Positions 53,377 to 63,981 of a stretch of 64,000 bases of DNA are shown here, piece after piece. The number at the start of each line of letters is the position of its first letter. Position 1 is the stretch's first letter. Where the stretch lies: the NCBI GenBank assembly GCA_018806915.1, contig JAGKQI010000040.1, positions 930,001 to 994,000 on the forward strand. The letters are read 5' to 3'. Below the pieces are notes generated by a model. The model made no database searches, was not told where the DNA came from, and saw only the letters and a list, made by a program, of their open reading frames with translations. The DNA is from Phytophthora colocasiae (lineage: Eukaryota; Oomycota; Peronosporomycetes; Peronosporales; Peronosporaceae). Both the position numbers and the translations under genes were made by a program.

Positions 53377-56300
53377 CAACGTCTTACATCTATGCATATG
53401 TGAACAAGAAAGCCATGGATCGAGTTAGCAACAAGCAAACGGATCTATTGGATAATACATGTGAACTTCATGGGAAACGTACGGCTAGAGTTGCAAGCTT
53501 CCGCTCTACAGACGATGAATACCAGAGATCCGAGATCGCTATGTCCTTGGATCTCATGCCTGGAGAGTCACGCGGGTACTGGAAGTACCATGTCCCCAGC
53601 AAACAATTCAAGCAGGCCAAGGCAACGTGCAAGATCAACAATGCCAAGTCCACCGTGCTTCTTGACTCGGGATCCGAGGTGTCGATCATCGATGCCGCCT
53701 TTGCTCGTAAAGTTGGATCCCAGATTGACACTAGTCAAACACAAGAATGCCTCGGAATTGGTGAGCAGTTGTATATTGCAGCAGGCAAAACAAGGATTAA
53801 AGTTACCTTGGCTGGGTACTTGGTATACTTCTGCGATGTCTGGGTCGGCGAGGATCTTCCACCCAACTGCGACGCGATCCTCGGTATGGACTTCATGGTA
53901 CCGGCCGGGATCCGACTTGACTTGGGCGACGGATCCGTGTGCTTGCACGACGAGATCCGTGTGCGACTCCATGGACGGCGGCAGATCTTCAGTGGCCGGG
54001 CTCGCCCGCTACTCCTCCAAGAAGGCATACGGCTGGAACCCGGCGAGATCTTCGAGCACCCGGACCGGATCCACCTCAGAGAGTATGAGAAGCTGTGGTT
54101 ACGGAGAGGGAAGCAATGGGTACCGACGTTAGTACAAGGCCCAGGCAAGATCCGCTATCTACAACTTACCAACATTGGTGAGAAGGCGATCTCTCTCAAC
54201 CACAACGAAGAGATCGGCATGTGGCTGGCCGGGGATCACGTTCCCCGCACTCCAGGCTTCATCTCCGTCGGATCCAGGCGCTACCACGAATGGCAGAACC
54301 TCGCCATGAGCGCCACGACGGAGATCCCGCCGCCACCGCGTCCGAAGGAGCCATGGGAGCTTGAGCCGGCGGTGGATCGCCCGAAGTACACCGAGCCGAA
54401 GGGGATCTTGAAGCGCCCTGTCCACACCGCTGTCGTGTCGCGCTGCCCCGGCTCGCCACCTACGTCGGACCGAATCCTTGAAGGAACGGCCGACTGGCGA
54501 GACAGGATCCAGTCAGGTGGATCCGATCCGTCAACGGCTAAGCTCCAAGCTCACCGCCGTGTCCGATTTGAGCCAGAGGCCACAAAGGACGTTGCGCCAG
54601 CCTCATCGGACCAAGGGGCGTCCTCACACGCCCGGATCCGAGATCCACAGGCTCAAGGATCCTCCGGATCCTCTACAGCTTGTCTGATTGAAGATCCGGC
54701 AACGTGTACTGTCTCTGGCCAGAGACTGGACGCCACCGTTGAAGATCGGCAGCATGTCCGTGCGACGGGCGACGACCATCACCCCGACAAATCAGTCGGA
54801 GATGACGTTTTGACGTGCCCTGGGGCGAATATGCATGCACCACTGCCAAAGTTGGTATGGGCATGCAGCGCGATGCAAGGCGCGTCTAACGAGCCATCAC
54901 ACGCCTCCAACGGAGCCCTAGAAGCCGAAGGGGCCATGTCGACACTCCTCCTTGAAGATCCGGAGGGCTGCCCCGTCTCTGCACAGAGCCGGGACAATGA
55001 TGCCGAAGGGTCGCCCCATAATCATGGGACAGGTGACCATCATTCAGATGGCACAGTCGGATCCAAGGTTTTGGGGTGCCCCGGAGCTCACAGGAATGCC
55101 CAGGAACTCAGAGCGCTACCATTATACGCGCCCGATCAAGACCTTTCGAATGAGGTGCCTCACGCCTCCCAACTCCATCTACAAGCAAAGTCGGATCCTT
55201 ACCTGACACAGCTTGAAGATCGGTGTCGCACATGCGACATGGGTCAAGGACGGGGCAGGTCCGAACAGTCGTCTGAGTCCGCACTTAGTGGGGATCTGAG
55301 CTCCTCATATTCACACAAATATGAGCGAGCGGCGGAGACGGCCTGCAGGAAGGGCGCCGCCGATTGCGAGGCACCCAGGGCGATCTACGCGTGTACCAAG
55401 GGTGCTACAGATGCGCCTCGCCGAGGCGAAGACGATGGTGTGCGCCAAGGCAAGATTGAAGACTCAAGGGCGCCAGGGGATCCGGATCAAGGCGTGACGG
55501 CACAAGAAGATCTGGACCAAGGGACGACGACGTGCGTGGGAGCGACAAAGACCCCAGAGGAGGATCCAGGAGCTGGATGTGGTGCGCAGAAGAGTGATCC
55601 TGCTGTTGGAACCGGTTTGGAAGCGGGGAGTGAAGTTGGAGGACGTACCGAAGGAGGTACCGCTCCGGAGTCGGATCCCGCCAGGAGGAAGCTGGATCCT
55701 GTGTCCAGTGATCAGCCAGCAGTTGGGATGGGTGGAGATCTGTTACTGGATCCAGGGTGTGGAGATTGTGAAGGAGTCTTCGATCAGGATCTCGTGGTTG
55801 GATCCCGACCGGATCCCGTGGCTGAGTCCCAGCCGGATCTCGAGGTTGGTGCCCAGCCGGATCCTGGATCCTTTGCCCGGTCACACGCTACAGTCAGATC
55901 ATCGGATCTTGTCGTGAAATCTCGGCCGGATCCCAGTAACGCGGAAGATCACGTCGACGATGGAGTTTTTGTCCACGAGAATGGTGGATCCTACGCGGAG
56001 GATCTTGAGAAGGAGATGGCGGTGCTACCAGAAGTTGTGACGGCAACGGTCGAAGTGAAGATCGAGGATCTCCAAGTGGGGGATCCAGCCTCCAACACGC
56101 CTGAGAAGATCCGACGACTGGCGAATGAGATCTGGAAGTACAAGCACCTGCTGATCGGGAAGGGTAATGCCTTACCGCCTCCTGCCGTAGGCGCGATTTG
56201 TGACATCGATGTGGGAGACGCCAAGCCGATCGCCCAGCGAGTACGTAAAGTGGCACCGCAGTATCGCGAGAAACTTTCGGATCTGATCAAAGGGTTGTTA

Positions 56301-59300
56301 CAAGCGAAGATTATCCAAGTCTCTACATCGCCGTGGGCCTCGCCAATCGTCGTGATCATCAAGAAGAATGGCGTTGATATCAGGCTCTGCATCGACTACA
56401 GGCTGGTGAATAGCTTGACGAGGCTGATGGTATATCCTATGTCTCTCATCAATTATCTACTGGAGGATCTCGACGCCGTGTTGTGGTACTGTTCTCTCGA
56501 TATGGCTAGTGGTTTTTGGGTCGTCTCTATGACGGATCGCGCAAGGGCCATCTCGGCATTTATCACTCCGTTTGGACTGTTTGAGTGGAACCGGATGCCG
56601 TTTGGTCTCAAGAATGCCCCGCAGATCTACCAGCGTTTGTTGGACAACGCCCTCTATGGGTTCCTACGGATCCCGCCCACGGCCGGATCCGGATCCGCGT
56701 TGGATCTCTTCCGAGATGGGATCCCGGAGACGAACGGTGAACAGTCTGTACTTGGACGAAGATCGTACATCGACGACATCTTAGTGACCGCCGGATCCTG
56801 GGATCACCTGTGTGAGCGAGTGCATTTATTGTTGGAAGCCTGTGACAAGTGGAACTTGTCGATCAGCGTGGCCAAGAGTTTCTGGGGTCTGAAGAAGGTC
56901 GATTACCTGGGACACCGAGTGTCTAGCGAAGGACTAGAGGCACATCCGAAGGACCGAGAAGCGCTGGTGGATCTTGCGTTCCCGAGATCGCTGCGCGCTA
57001 TGCAATCTATCCTGGGTAGCCTAAACTACTACGCTCGATTCATCGAGGACATGGCGGTCTACGCGTCGGTACTCTACGAACTGAGGGAGGTCGACTTCGC
57101 GGAGTTAAGGTCCAGCCGCAAGATCCTGCAGCCAACCGACTCTGTGATCAAGGATCCCGAGGATCCGTCGAGCCCGAGAGATCCGGATGAGAAGTGGATC
57201 CGTGCTTCAGCCGCCTTCGAGGCCCTGAAGAGGAAGATCGCTATGACTCCTACGCTTCGGCATTTCGATCCCGACAAGCAACCGGTGGTGATTGTCTACG
57301 CCAGTGAATGGGCCATTTCAGCTTCCCTGACGCAGGATCACGATGGAATCTACATGCCGGTGATGTTCGTTAGCAGATCCCTGAAACCGAACGAAGTGAA
57401 CTATGGGATCGTAGAGAAGGAGGTGCTGGCATTGCTAAGGATCCTGGATCTCGGATATTCCATGTTGGTTGGACGACGGATCCGGGTCCTAACCAGGCAC
57501 TCTACCCTCCGGTGGCTGTTCCGTTCTACCGGACTACAAGGAAGGTTGGGCCAATGGGCAGCGCTGTTATCGCCTTGGACCTTGGAGATCACGAAGTGTA
57601 CGAAAGGGGAGGACGAGATCCTCGGATCCCTCGCCGCAAGTATCACCCCGAGATCCGAGGTGGATCAAGCTCTAGTGAACATCGCCCCGAGGAAAGAGCC
57701 ACGCCGAGCGGTCCAGATGCCAGTACCAACCGTAGGACCGGAGGAAGAGTTGTGGGTGGTTAGTTTCGACGGATCCGCCAGGGTGAAACGTGGCGGTGGG
57801 TCCTTCAGCGCGATCGTGTGGAAGTTACCTGAATGGAGGGTGATTAAGGCCGCATCTCGATACGCAGAGAACCTGACAGTCAACGAAGCGGAGTACAACG
57901 GACTTCTATTATGTTTCGAGTTACTTGAGGATCTGGCTAAGGGGCGACTTGTTATCTGCGGAGATTCGAATCTGGTGATCCGCCAGATGCGCGGCGAGAT
58001 CGACTGTAAAGCGCCGGCCCTGACGTTACTGAGACAGAAGGCGCTAATGCGGCTTCGGGATTGGCCGGATCACGACCTGCTACATGTGAAACGAGCGTGG
58101 AACGCAAGCGCTGACAGCTTGGCCAGTGCAGCATTGCAACGAGAGAGCGGGACTACAATCGACCAAGGGGCGGATCGCGACGATCTTGTCACTCTGAATC
58201 GGCTGGATGAGATTCTGACATCGGGATCTGAGGATCCGACACCACGTATCAGTGTAGTTGCTACTCGAAGACAAGCTAGAGAGGGGCGACCCCGAGTACT
58301 CGACGAGGAGTCCGTGCAACGGCTGAGGATCGACCGGATCCGACAAGCCCAGGACGAAGAAACATGGATCTCCAACCTGAAGTCGTTCCTGCGGGGACAG
58401 CTGACGGATCTGACTGCGGCCGAAGCCAAGACGTGCCGTCTGCTAGCAGACAATTTCGAGTTGGACGAAGATGAATTGTTGTTCTATTGTGCACCTTCGC
58501 GAAGGGCCGAAGCCGATCGAGATGGGTTGTTACGACTGGTTATACCGGAGACGCTCCAGACGGACCTGCTTCATCACTATCATAGCAGTTTAGAAGGAGG
58601 TCATCAAGGGATTGGCCGCACGTACCAGAGGATCAAGGATCACTTCTACTGGAGAGGACTTTTCAGATCTGTGCAACAGTTCGTCGGAGAATGCGTGGAC
58701 TGTGAGACGGGCAAGGGGCGACCTACGATCCGTGGTGTGTCGCCAGGCAACATTCAAGCCACTTACCCGTTTCAAGTGATCGCCATGGATCACATACCCT
58801 CGCTCCCAAGATCCGAGAACGGGAATACCGAACTTCTGGTATGGGTGGATCTCTTTACCGGCTACGTGATCGTCAATGCCAATAACTCGCGAACAGCACA
58901 AGCAGTGGCGGAGTCCTATGAGATCTGTGTGTTTCGTCGTTTCGGCGCCAGCCAGGTGATCCGGCACGACCGAGAACCCGGGTTCATGTCTGACTTCTTT
59001 CGTGCTTTCAACCGGATCCTAGGCCAGCGCCAGAGAGCCACTATGGCTTATCGACCACAGTCGAACGGCACGGCTGAACGGATGGTGCAGACGATTACTC
59101 GAGCAATCAAGATGTATGTTCAGGATCCCGACCAGAGAGATTGGGACGAGTATGCCGAACGCTTGACATTTGCTTTGAACACTGCACAAGACCGGACTAG
59201 GGGCGACACGCCGTTCTACCTCGCACACGGTTGGGATCCCAAGACGACTCTGGAAGCAACGCTCTCCGTGGGGAATACCGGACGTCGAGATACAGATCCA

Positions 59301-59945
59301 CGACGCTGGAGGTATAAGATCCAGCGACACTACCAACTGGCCAGGGCTGAGGTGAATGACCGCCTGAAGCAGGCGATCTCGGATCGTGCCGACCGGCAGA
59401 ACGAGATGGCGACGCAGCACCCCATCGAGGCCGGATCCCAAGTGTGGCTGTTCTTAGACAGAGTGAAGGAGGGATACGCCAAGAAACTGGCTCACCTGTG
59501 GCATGGACCGTTCCGTGTGGCGGAAATGACGAACGAGTATGCAGCCCGCCTGGAGATCGCCGGTACTGACTACCAGTTGTTCCCGGTGGTGCACATCTCC
59601 AAGTTGAAGCCAGTCAAGACATTTCCGGATCGACCGAAGATCCAGTTGACGGTGGACGAGACGGATCGTCTAGATTTTGACGAAGCCTTATTACCAGAAG
59701 ACAGCTGGGATCGGGATCTGGAAGACGGCGAGTTCGAGGTTGAACAGATCGTGGATGTCAGGACGGGACGACCCACGCGATATGGCCGGATCCGGCGAGA
59801 ATTCCAAGTTTTCTGGAAAGGGTACGAGGATCCTACCTGGGTAGATGAAGCAGATCTGAACTGCGGTGCGTTACTGCATGAATTCCTCCAAGAACGAAGC
59901 AAAAAGAACCGGTTCCAAGCGATGCAGTCGCACGAAGAAGAGTAG
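53335..59945 (+). CDS. Family B Pol polyprotein (B2), intact, dual RNase H
   Basis: 2203 codons in the -1 frame relative to gag. Residue numbers count from 53352. Protease: LLDSGSEVSIID, Asp105. Residues about 330-880 are a Gly/Ser/Asp/Pro-rich linker. RT: NGVDIRLCIDYRLVN, CSLDMASGFW, active site YIDD at 1139-1142. The first RNase H is degenerate: VYASEWAISASL has Tyr1316 where the catalytic Asp belongs. A second, archaeal-type RNase H at about 1470-1595 keeps FDGSAR (Asp1473), NEAEYNGLL, CGDSNLVI and NASADSLA. Integrase: HHYHSSLEGGHQ zinc module, Asp1813, Asp1873, Glu1909 (35 residues between the last two). Chromodomain about 2128-2180, FQVFWKGYEDPTWVDEADL. This acquired-RNase-H plan is known from plant Tat and oomycete elements. 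Confidence 0.93.
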
Positions 59946-60119
59946 GCGACGGGGGGTAGATCTTCACTGGTGAGGGCGCTCGCCAATGTGGAGAAGAGAA
60001 GACTGGCAGTTTTACTGCGAGTGGACGCGATGTATGTTTGTATATGAAGAAAAGAAGACCGAGTTTCGGGAGAGAGCTAGAAAGCAGAACCAGAACCTGC
60101 GCTCGGATCCCGTCTAGAG

Positions 60120-60640
60120 CTCGTGTTTGGGACGAATTTTCTACCTGGATCCTCGGATTCTCGAAGCGGATCCATTTTGGAAGCTGGATCCCCGGATCCC
60201 GAGGCCGGATCCTCGGATCCTCGAAGCGGATCCATTTTGGAAGTTGGATCTCCGGACCCCGAGGCCGGATCCTCGGATCCTCGAAGCGGATCCATTTTGG
60301 AAGTTGGATCTCCGGACCCCGAGGCCGGATCCTCGGATCCTCGAAGCGGATCCACTTTGGAGGTTGGATCTTCGGATCCCGAGGCCGGATCCTCGGATCC
60401 TCGAAGCGGATCCACTTTGGAAGTTGGATCTCCGGACCCCGAGGCCGGATCCTCGGATCCTCGAAGCGGATCCACTTTGGAGGTTGGATCTTCGGATCCC
60501 GAGGCCGGATCCTCGGATCCTCGAAGCGGATCCACTTTGGAAGTTGGATCTTCGGATCCCGAGGCCGGATCCTCGGATCCTCGATTTTGGAAGCCGGATC
60601 TTCGAGTTCCGAGGCCGGATCTTTGGATCCTCTGAGTCGG
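60120..60640 (+). repeat. 60-bp GGATCC tandem repeat downstream of B2 pol
   Basis: Seven or more units with exact 60-bp spacing, each with GAAGCGGATCCA, TTTTGG, TTGGATC and GAGGCCGGATCCTCGGATCC. Because 60 is a multiple of three, all six frames stay open, so the long repetitive ORFs here on both strands are not evidence of genes. The flanks 59946-60119 and 60641-60784 show nothing else. Confidence 0.93.
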
Positions 60641-60784
60641 GTTTGTGGATCCGAAGGCTGGATCCCCAGTTCTTGATATTGGATCTCGAAGTGTATCTTA
60701 GCAAACCTGAAGATGGAGGACATGGATATCGGGTGAAGAAGACAGAAGACGGACAAGAAAATATATGGAGTTATGCAATGTGGC

Positions 60785-63700
60785 CTACAGCGTTCTGGAT
60801 CGGGCAGCGTCAGGATCGAACCCTGGCAGCAAGCGGACGAATTTATTGGAGAGCCGACTGGCACCAAGGTTGGGATGAGAGGATCCCAACCGGTAGTGAG
60901 TACGCCAACGATCCTTGCGATCACAGTCTCCGAGAGCGGCCAAGAGAGACTGCGGAGGATCCGTTCCGGCGGCAATGGCCTCAGCTCCCGGATACCAGGT
61001 TACATCCTCCATCGGCCCTGGGAAGTGAACGAAGTGGGGATCCAGCCACAAATCCAAGTCACAACACCCAGTCAAGCGCATCCTCTCGAAGATCTTGTTC
61101 TGAAGCTTGCGGTAGTTGTCCCGAGCATGGGATCCACGATTCTTTCGGCGACGGTAGAAGCTCGTGAACCAACTATCCATTTTTCGAAGCTCCATGGAGA
61201 TCGGGAACGAATGCGTGCACTCCCAGATTGCTTGCAGGTTGGCCGACTCAAATGCGTCATACCAATTCAGGATCTCCGCGAGATGGGGAGACAAGTCGGG
61301 TTGGAAGGTATAAGGAGGCGGAGATCGGGATCCAAGATCTTTCCACGGCTCCGTTGCGTATAACTCGGTGATGTGTGCCTTGGAGATGGGATCTGGAGCG
61401 TAACAGGCCGGGTCCAAAGCACCACGTCGAACGCGGAGAGGAAACAACCATCCAGGGCGGTAACAAGCGGTCATACCACCCGCAGAGAGTGTCTGGAGAC
61501 TCAGAAGGCTGACCTGGTCCGCGATCCAAGGGGCTACTTCTTCGGGAGCCATCTCGCGCGGATCCTGGACAGCCGGAACGAACTCTGCCAGCGGGCCATA
61601 AGCTTTGAACTCGAAACCAGCAGTGTTTTCAGGAGGATCCGTCCTATTCACCACAGGAGACGCGGGATGTGAAGGACTAGACGCAGCGCTGGATCGAGAT
61701 GTGGGAACTTCGCGGATCTCGATGGGGGCGGACGCCGACCCACCCCCAGATGGACGCCTGCGTAGATCCGACCGGGAGCGTGACATGGCAGCTTTTATCT
61801 GCTCCTCGTCGAATTCCTCCGAGCCGCCGTCCGAGCTAGCTTCTTGGTCATCGCCCGAGACAGATCCAGCCGGATCTCCCTTGCCAGAGCTCTGCGATCC
61901 TTTGTGGGGTTTGGTCACAGTGACGGGAGGATCCGCAGAGGGCGTCGGGTCCTGGATCACTGTGTTCTCACTCGACAGAGGTTTCTCATGAGGTTTGCTT
62001 GAAGAATGTACGTCCTTGGGATCTGCCGAGTCTGGATCTTGCTCGGAGTATTCTTGCGTCGCGCCCCCGGAGTCGAAATCCGGATTGTCGGTCGCATGGC
62101 TTGCCGTTTCAGGGACGGGGACAGACGCAGGCTTGGCCGCGGCGGCAGGAGGATCTGCAAGATTGGTAGAGCGCTGGACCTTGCGTGGCGGCTCTTCTGG
62201 GGAAGAAAAAGCTTCGCGGCGCCGACGCTTGGAAGACGAATTTTCTTGGTTCGCGGAAGCCTCAGAGTGCACGCTTGTGGTATTAGACGAACTGCGCATG
62301 GCCATAGAGGCGATCGAAGCCAAGTTGCGAAGGGCCGACGTGCGCTCGTCTATCACACTGCGATGCTCTTCTTCCAGGGCGAGATGTTCCTGCTCGAGCG
62401 CGTCATACTTCAATTTTAGGTCTTGATGGTCGTGGTGAAGGCGCTTGAAATCTTCTTCGCTGGTCACTGCCTGTGCCAACGACGCAGCCAGCTGCTCCGA
62501 TTCACTCTTCAAGCGCTGGATCTCGGCCCCTTGGTGCCGAATAACTTGATCCTTCCCGGCGAAGATCTGTCTGGCCTGATCGCGTTCGAGGGTTATTGTG
62601 GAGATCTTCTGCGTGGCCTTGTCCAGCTCTTGTGTCGCTGCTGTGGCTGCCCGGGCAGCTTCGTCGCGCTCGAGGCGAATCCGGTCAAGATCCGTACGCA
62701 TCTGCTTCTGCTCTGTCGACTGGCTTCGGATCTTGTCGAGCTCACGTTCAGCCTTCTCCCTGGCCTGGTCCGCTCGATCGCGTTGACGTTGTACCTTCAG
62801 CAGATCGTTTTCGGCACTCTGACGCCTGAACACGTTCTTCTCAGACCGCCTCTGTTGACGCTCCACCTCTTCGCGAGCGTTGAGGTTTTCCTGCTTCAGA
62901 CGCGCCAGAGCTTCGCTGGCCCGGTCGAGTTTCTGGACATTGTGCGCATGAACCCGATGAAGATCTTCACGCCGACGCTCCGACTTGGCGAGAAGACCCT
63001 CCAACTCAGCGATCCTTTCCCTTCGGACATGAAGCTCCAGCTTGAGCGTTTCGACCGTCTTCACGAGGTTCTGATGGGGGAGTTGCTTGAGAGACTCACG
63101 CAGCTGGTCACGATGGGCCCGCAGGTCTTCAATCTTGCGGGCTTGCTGGTCACAACGGATGGTCGACTCCGCAAGTTGGACGCTGGTGCGGTCCCGCTCG
63201 AGTACAGCCGCTTCTCGCGTAGCCTCTGCTGTCTGCAACTTCGCCTCCAGCTCCGTTGAACGCTGTAAGAGTTCCGAAGATTCTTCACGTTGATGCCTGA
63301 GATCCTGAGCCAACCGAACCACTGACGGATCTCCTACCGAGAGTTTTTCCCCAGCAATCCGGCGCTCGAGCCCCGCAGCATAGCCTTGCAGGATTGCGTA
63401 GGCCTCCGCCGAAGAAGTTTCCAGATCCGAGTATTGGACCTTTAGAGTGTCGAATTCACGCAAATGATCCTTGAGCCGATCCAGATCTTGCACCGCTTCC
63501 GCTTCCTTTTGCTTCGCCAGCCGGAGAGCAGCTTGAGAAACATTATACCGACGCTGCGCGAAGTTAATGAACGCTTGAGCAAGGTTCAGACGAGGCTGCA
63601 ACAGACCATGGAGTTCTTCATTGTGTCGCCGCGCCAAAGTGAGATCCCGGAGCACTTGTTGGTAGCTGGCCTGCATCTCAGCGTATCCATCGGAGAGAGA

Positions 63701-63880
63701 CTGGAGGGAAGCAACGGCAGCATACACAGGATCCAGATCCGGGACCGTTGGAGTCGCGGCTACAGCGGGATCGGAAGGAGCGTGGTCACAATGGGGACAT
63801 GGAGGCTGAGCCGCAGAGGGATCTTGGCCGAAGAACACGGTGGTGTACGCGGAGGAACAGTCGTCGGCAGGCCGATCCAT
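60785..63880 (-). CDS. Antisense coiled-coil protein of family B (1031 aa), unknown function
   Basis: The ATG at 63878-63880 is chosen because it aligns with the first Met of the B1 copy; the frame is open further, to the window edge. It lies about 100 bp inside the 3' LTR and is convergent with pol, so a promoter firing out of the 3' LTR is the simplest way to express it. Residues 1-60 include a CPHC motif. About 60-540 is almost continuous coiled coil (Glu/Arg/Leu heptads). SSKRRRREAF near 548 looks like a nuclear signal. A Ser/Pro/acidic stretch follows. From about 755 a globular C-terminal domain is the best conserved part between copies: NWYDAFESANLQAIWE, RRRKNRGSHARDNYRKL, GCCDLDLWLDPHFVHFP. 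No family recognised. Not Env-like: no signal peptide or membrane span seen. Confidence 0.85.
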   Translation of the reverse strand: MDRPADDCSSAYTTVFFGQDPSAAQPPCPHCDHAPSDPAVAATPTVPDLDPVYAAVASLQSLSDGYAEMQASYQQVLRDLTLARRHNEELHGLLQPRLNLAQAFINFAQRRYNVSQAALRLAKQKEAEAVQDLDRLKDHLREFDTLKVQYSDLETSSAEAYAILQGYAAGLERRIAGEKLSVGDPSVVRLAQDLRHQREESSELLQRSTELEAKLQTAEATREAAVLERDRTSVQLAESTIRCDQQARKIEDLRAHRDQLRESLKQLPHQNLVKTVETLKLELHVRRERIAELEGLLAKSERRREDLHRVHAHNVQKLDRASEALARLKQENLNAREEVERQQRRSEKNVFRRQSAENDLLKVQRQRDRADQAREKAERELDKIRSQSTEQKQMRTDLDRIRLERDEAARAATAATQELDKATQKISTITLERDQARQIFAGKDQVIRHQGAEIQRLKSESEQLAASLAQAVTSEEDFKRLHHDHQDLKLKYDALEQEHLALEEEHRSVIDERTSALRNLASIASMAMRSSSNTTSVHSEASANQENSSSKRRRREAFSSPEEPPRKVQRSTNLADPPAAAAKPASVPVPETASHATDNPDFDSGGATQEYSEQDPDSADPKDVHSSSKPHEKPLSSENTVIQDPTPSADPPVTVTKPHKGSQSSGKGDPAGSVSGDDQEASSDGGSEEFDEEQIKAAMSRSRSDLRRRPSGGGSASAPIEIREVPTSRSSAASSPSHPASPVVNRTDPPENTAGFEFKAYGPLAEFVPAVQDPREMAPEEVAPWIADQVSLLSLQTLSAGGMTACYRPGWLFPLRVRRGALDPACYAPDPISKAHITELYATEPWKDLGSRSPPPYTFQPDLSPHLAEILNWYDAFESANLQAIWECTHSFPISMELRKMDSWFTSFYRRRKNRGSHARDNYRKLQNKIFERMRLTGCCDLDLWLDPHFVHFPGPMEDVTWYPGAEAIAAGTDPPQSLLAALGDCDRKDRWRTHYRLGSSHPNLGASRLSNKFVRLLPGFDPDAARSRTL

Positions 63881-63981
63881 TTTGCAGAGGTCGCGACTTG
63901 AGGAATGACGAGCCAAATTGGAATTTTGTATGGGAACGACGTGATGCCGTTGTGCGGCAACAACCTCGTCCCAGGGGCGAT

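Noticed and set aside
59833..61167. Long ORFs (346 to 380 codons) on both strands through the 60-bp repeats
   Set aside because: The repeat period is a multiple of three and lacks stops, so every frame is open; the products are pure translated repeat.
60785..63880. Antisense protein as an envelope-like gene
   Set aside because: No signal peptide, hydrophobic span or cleavage motif; strongly hydrophilic coiled coil with basic nuclear-type motifs.
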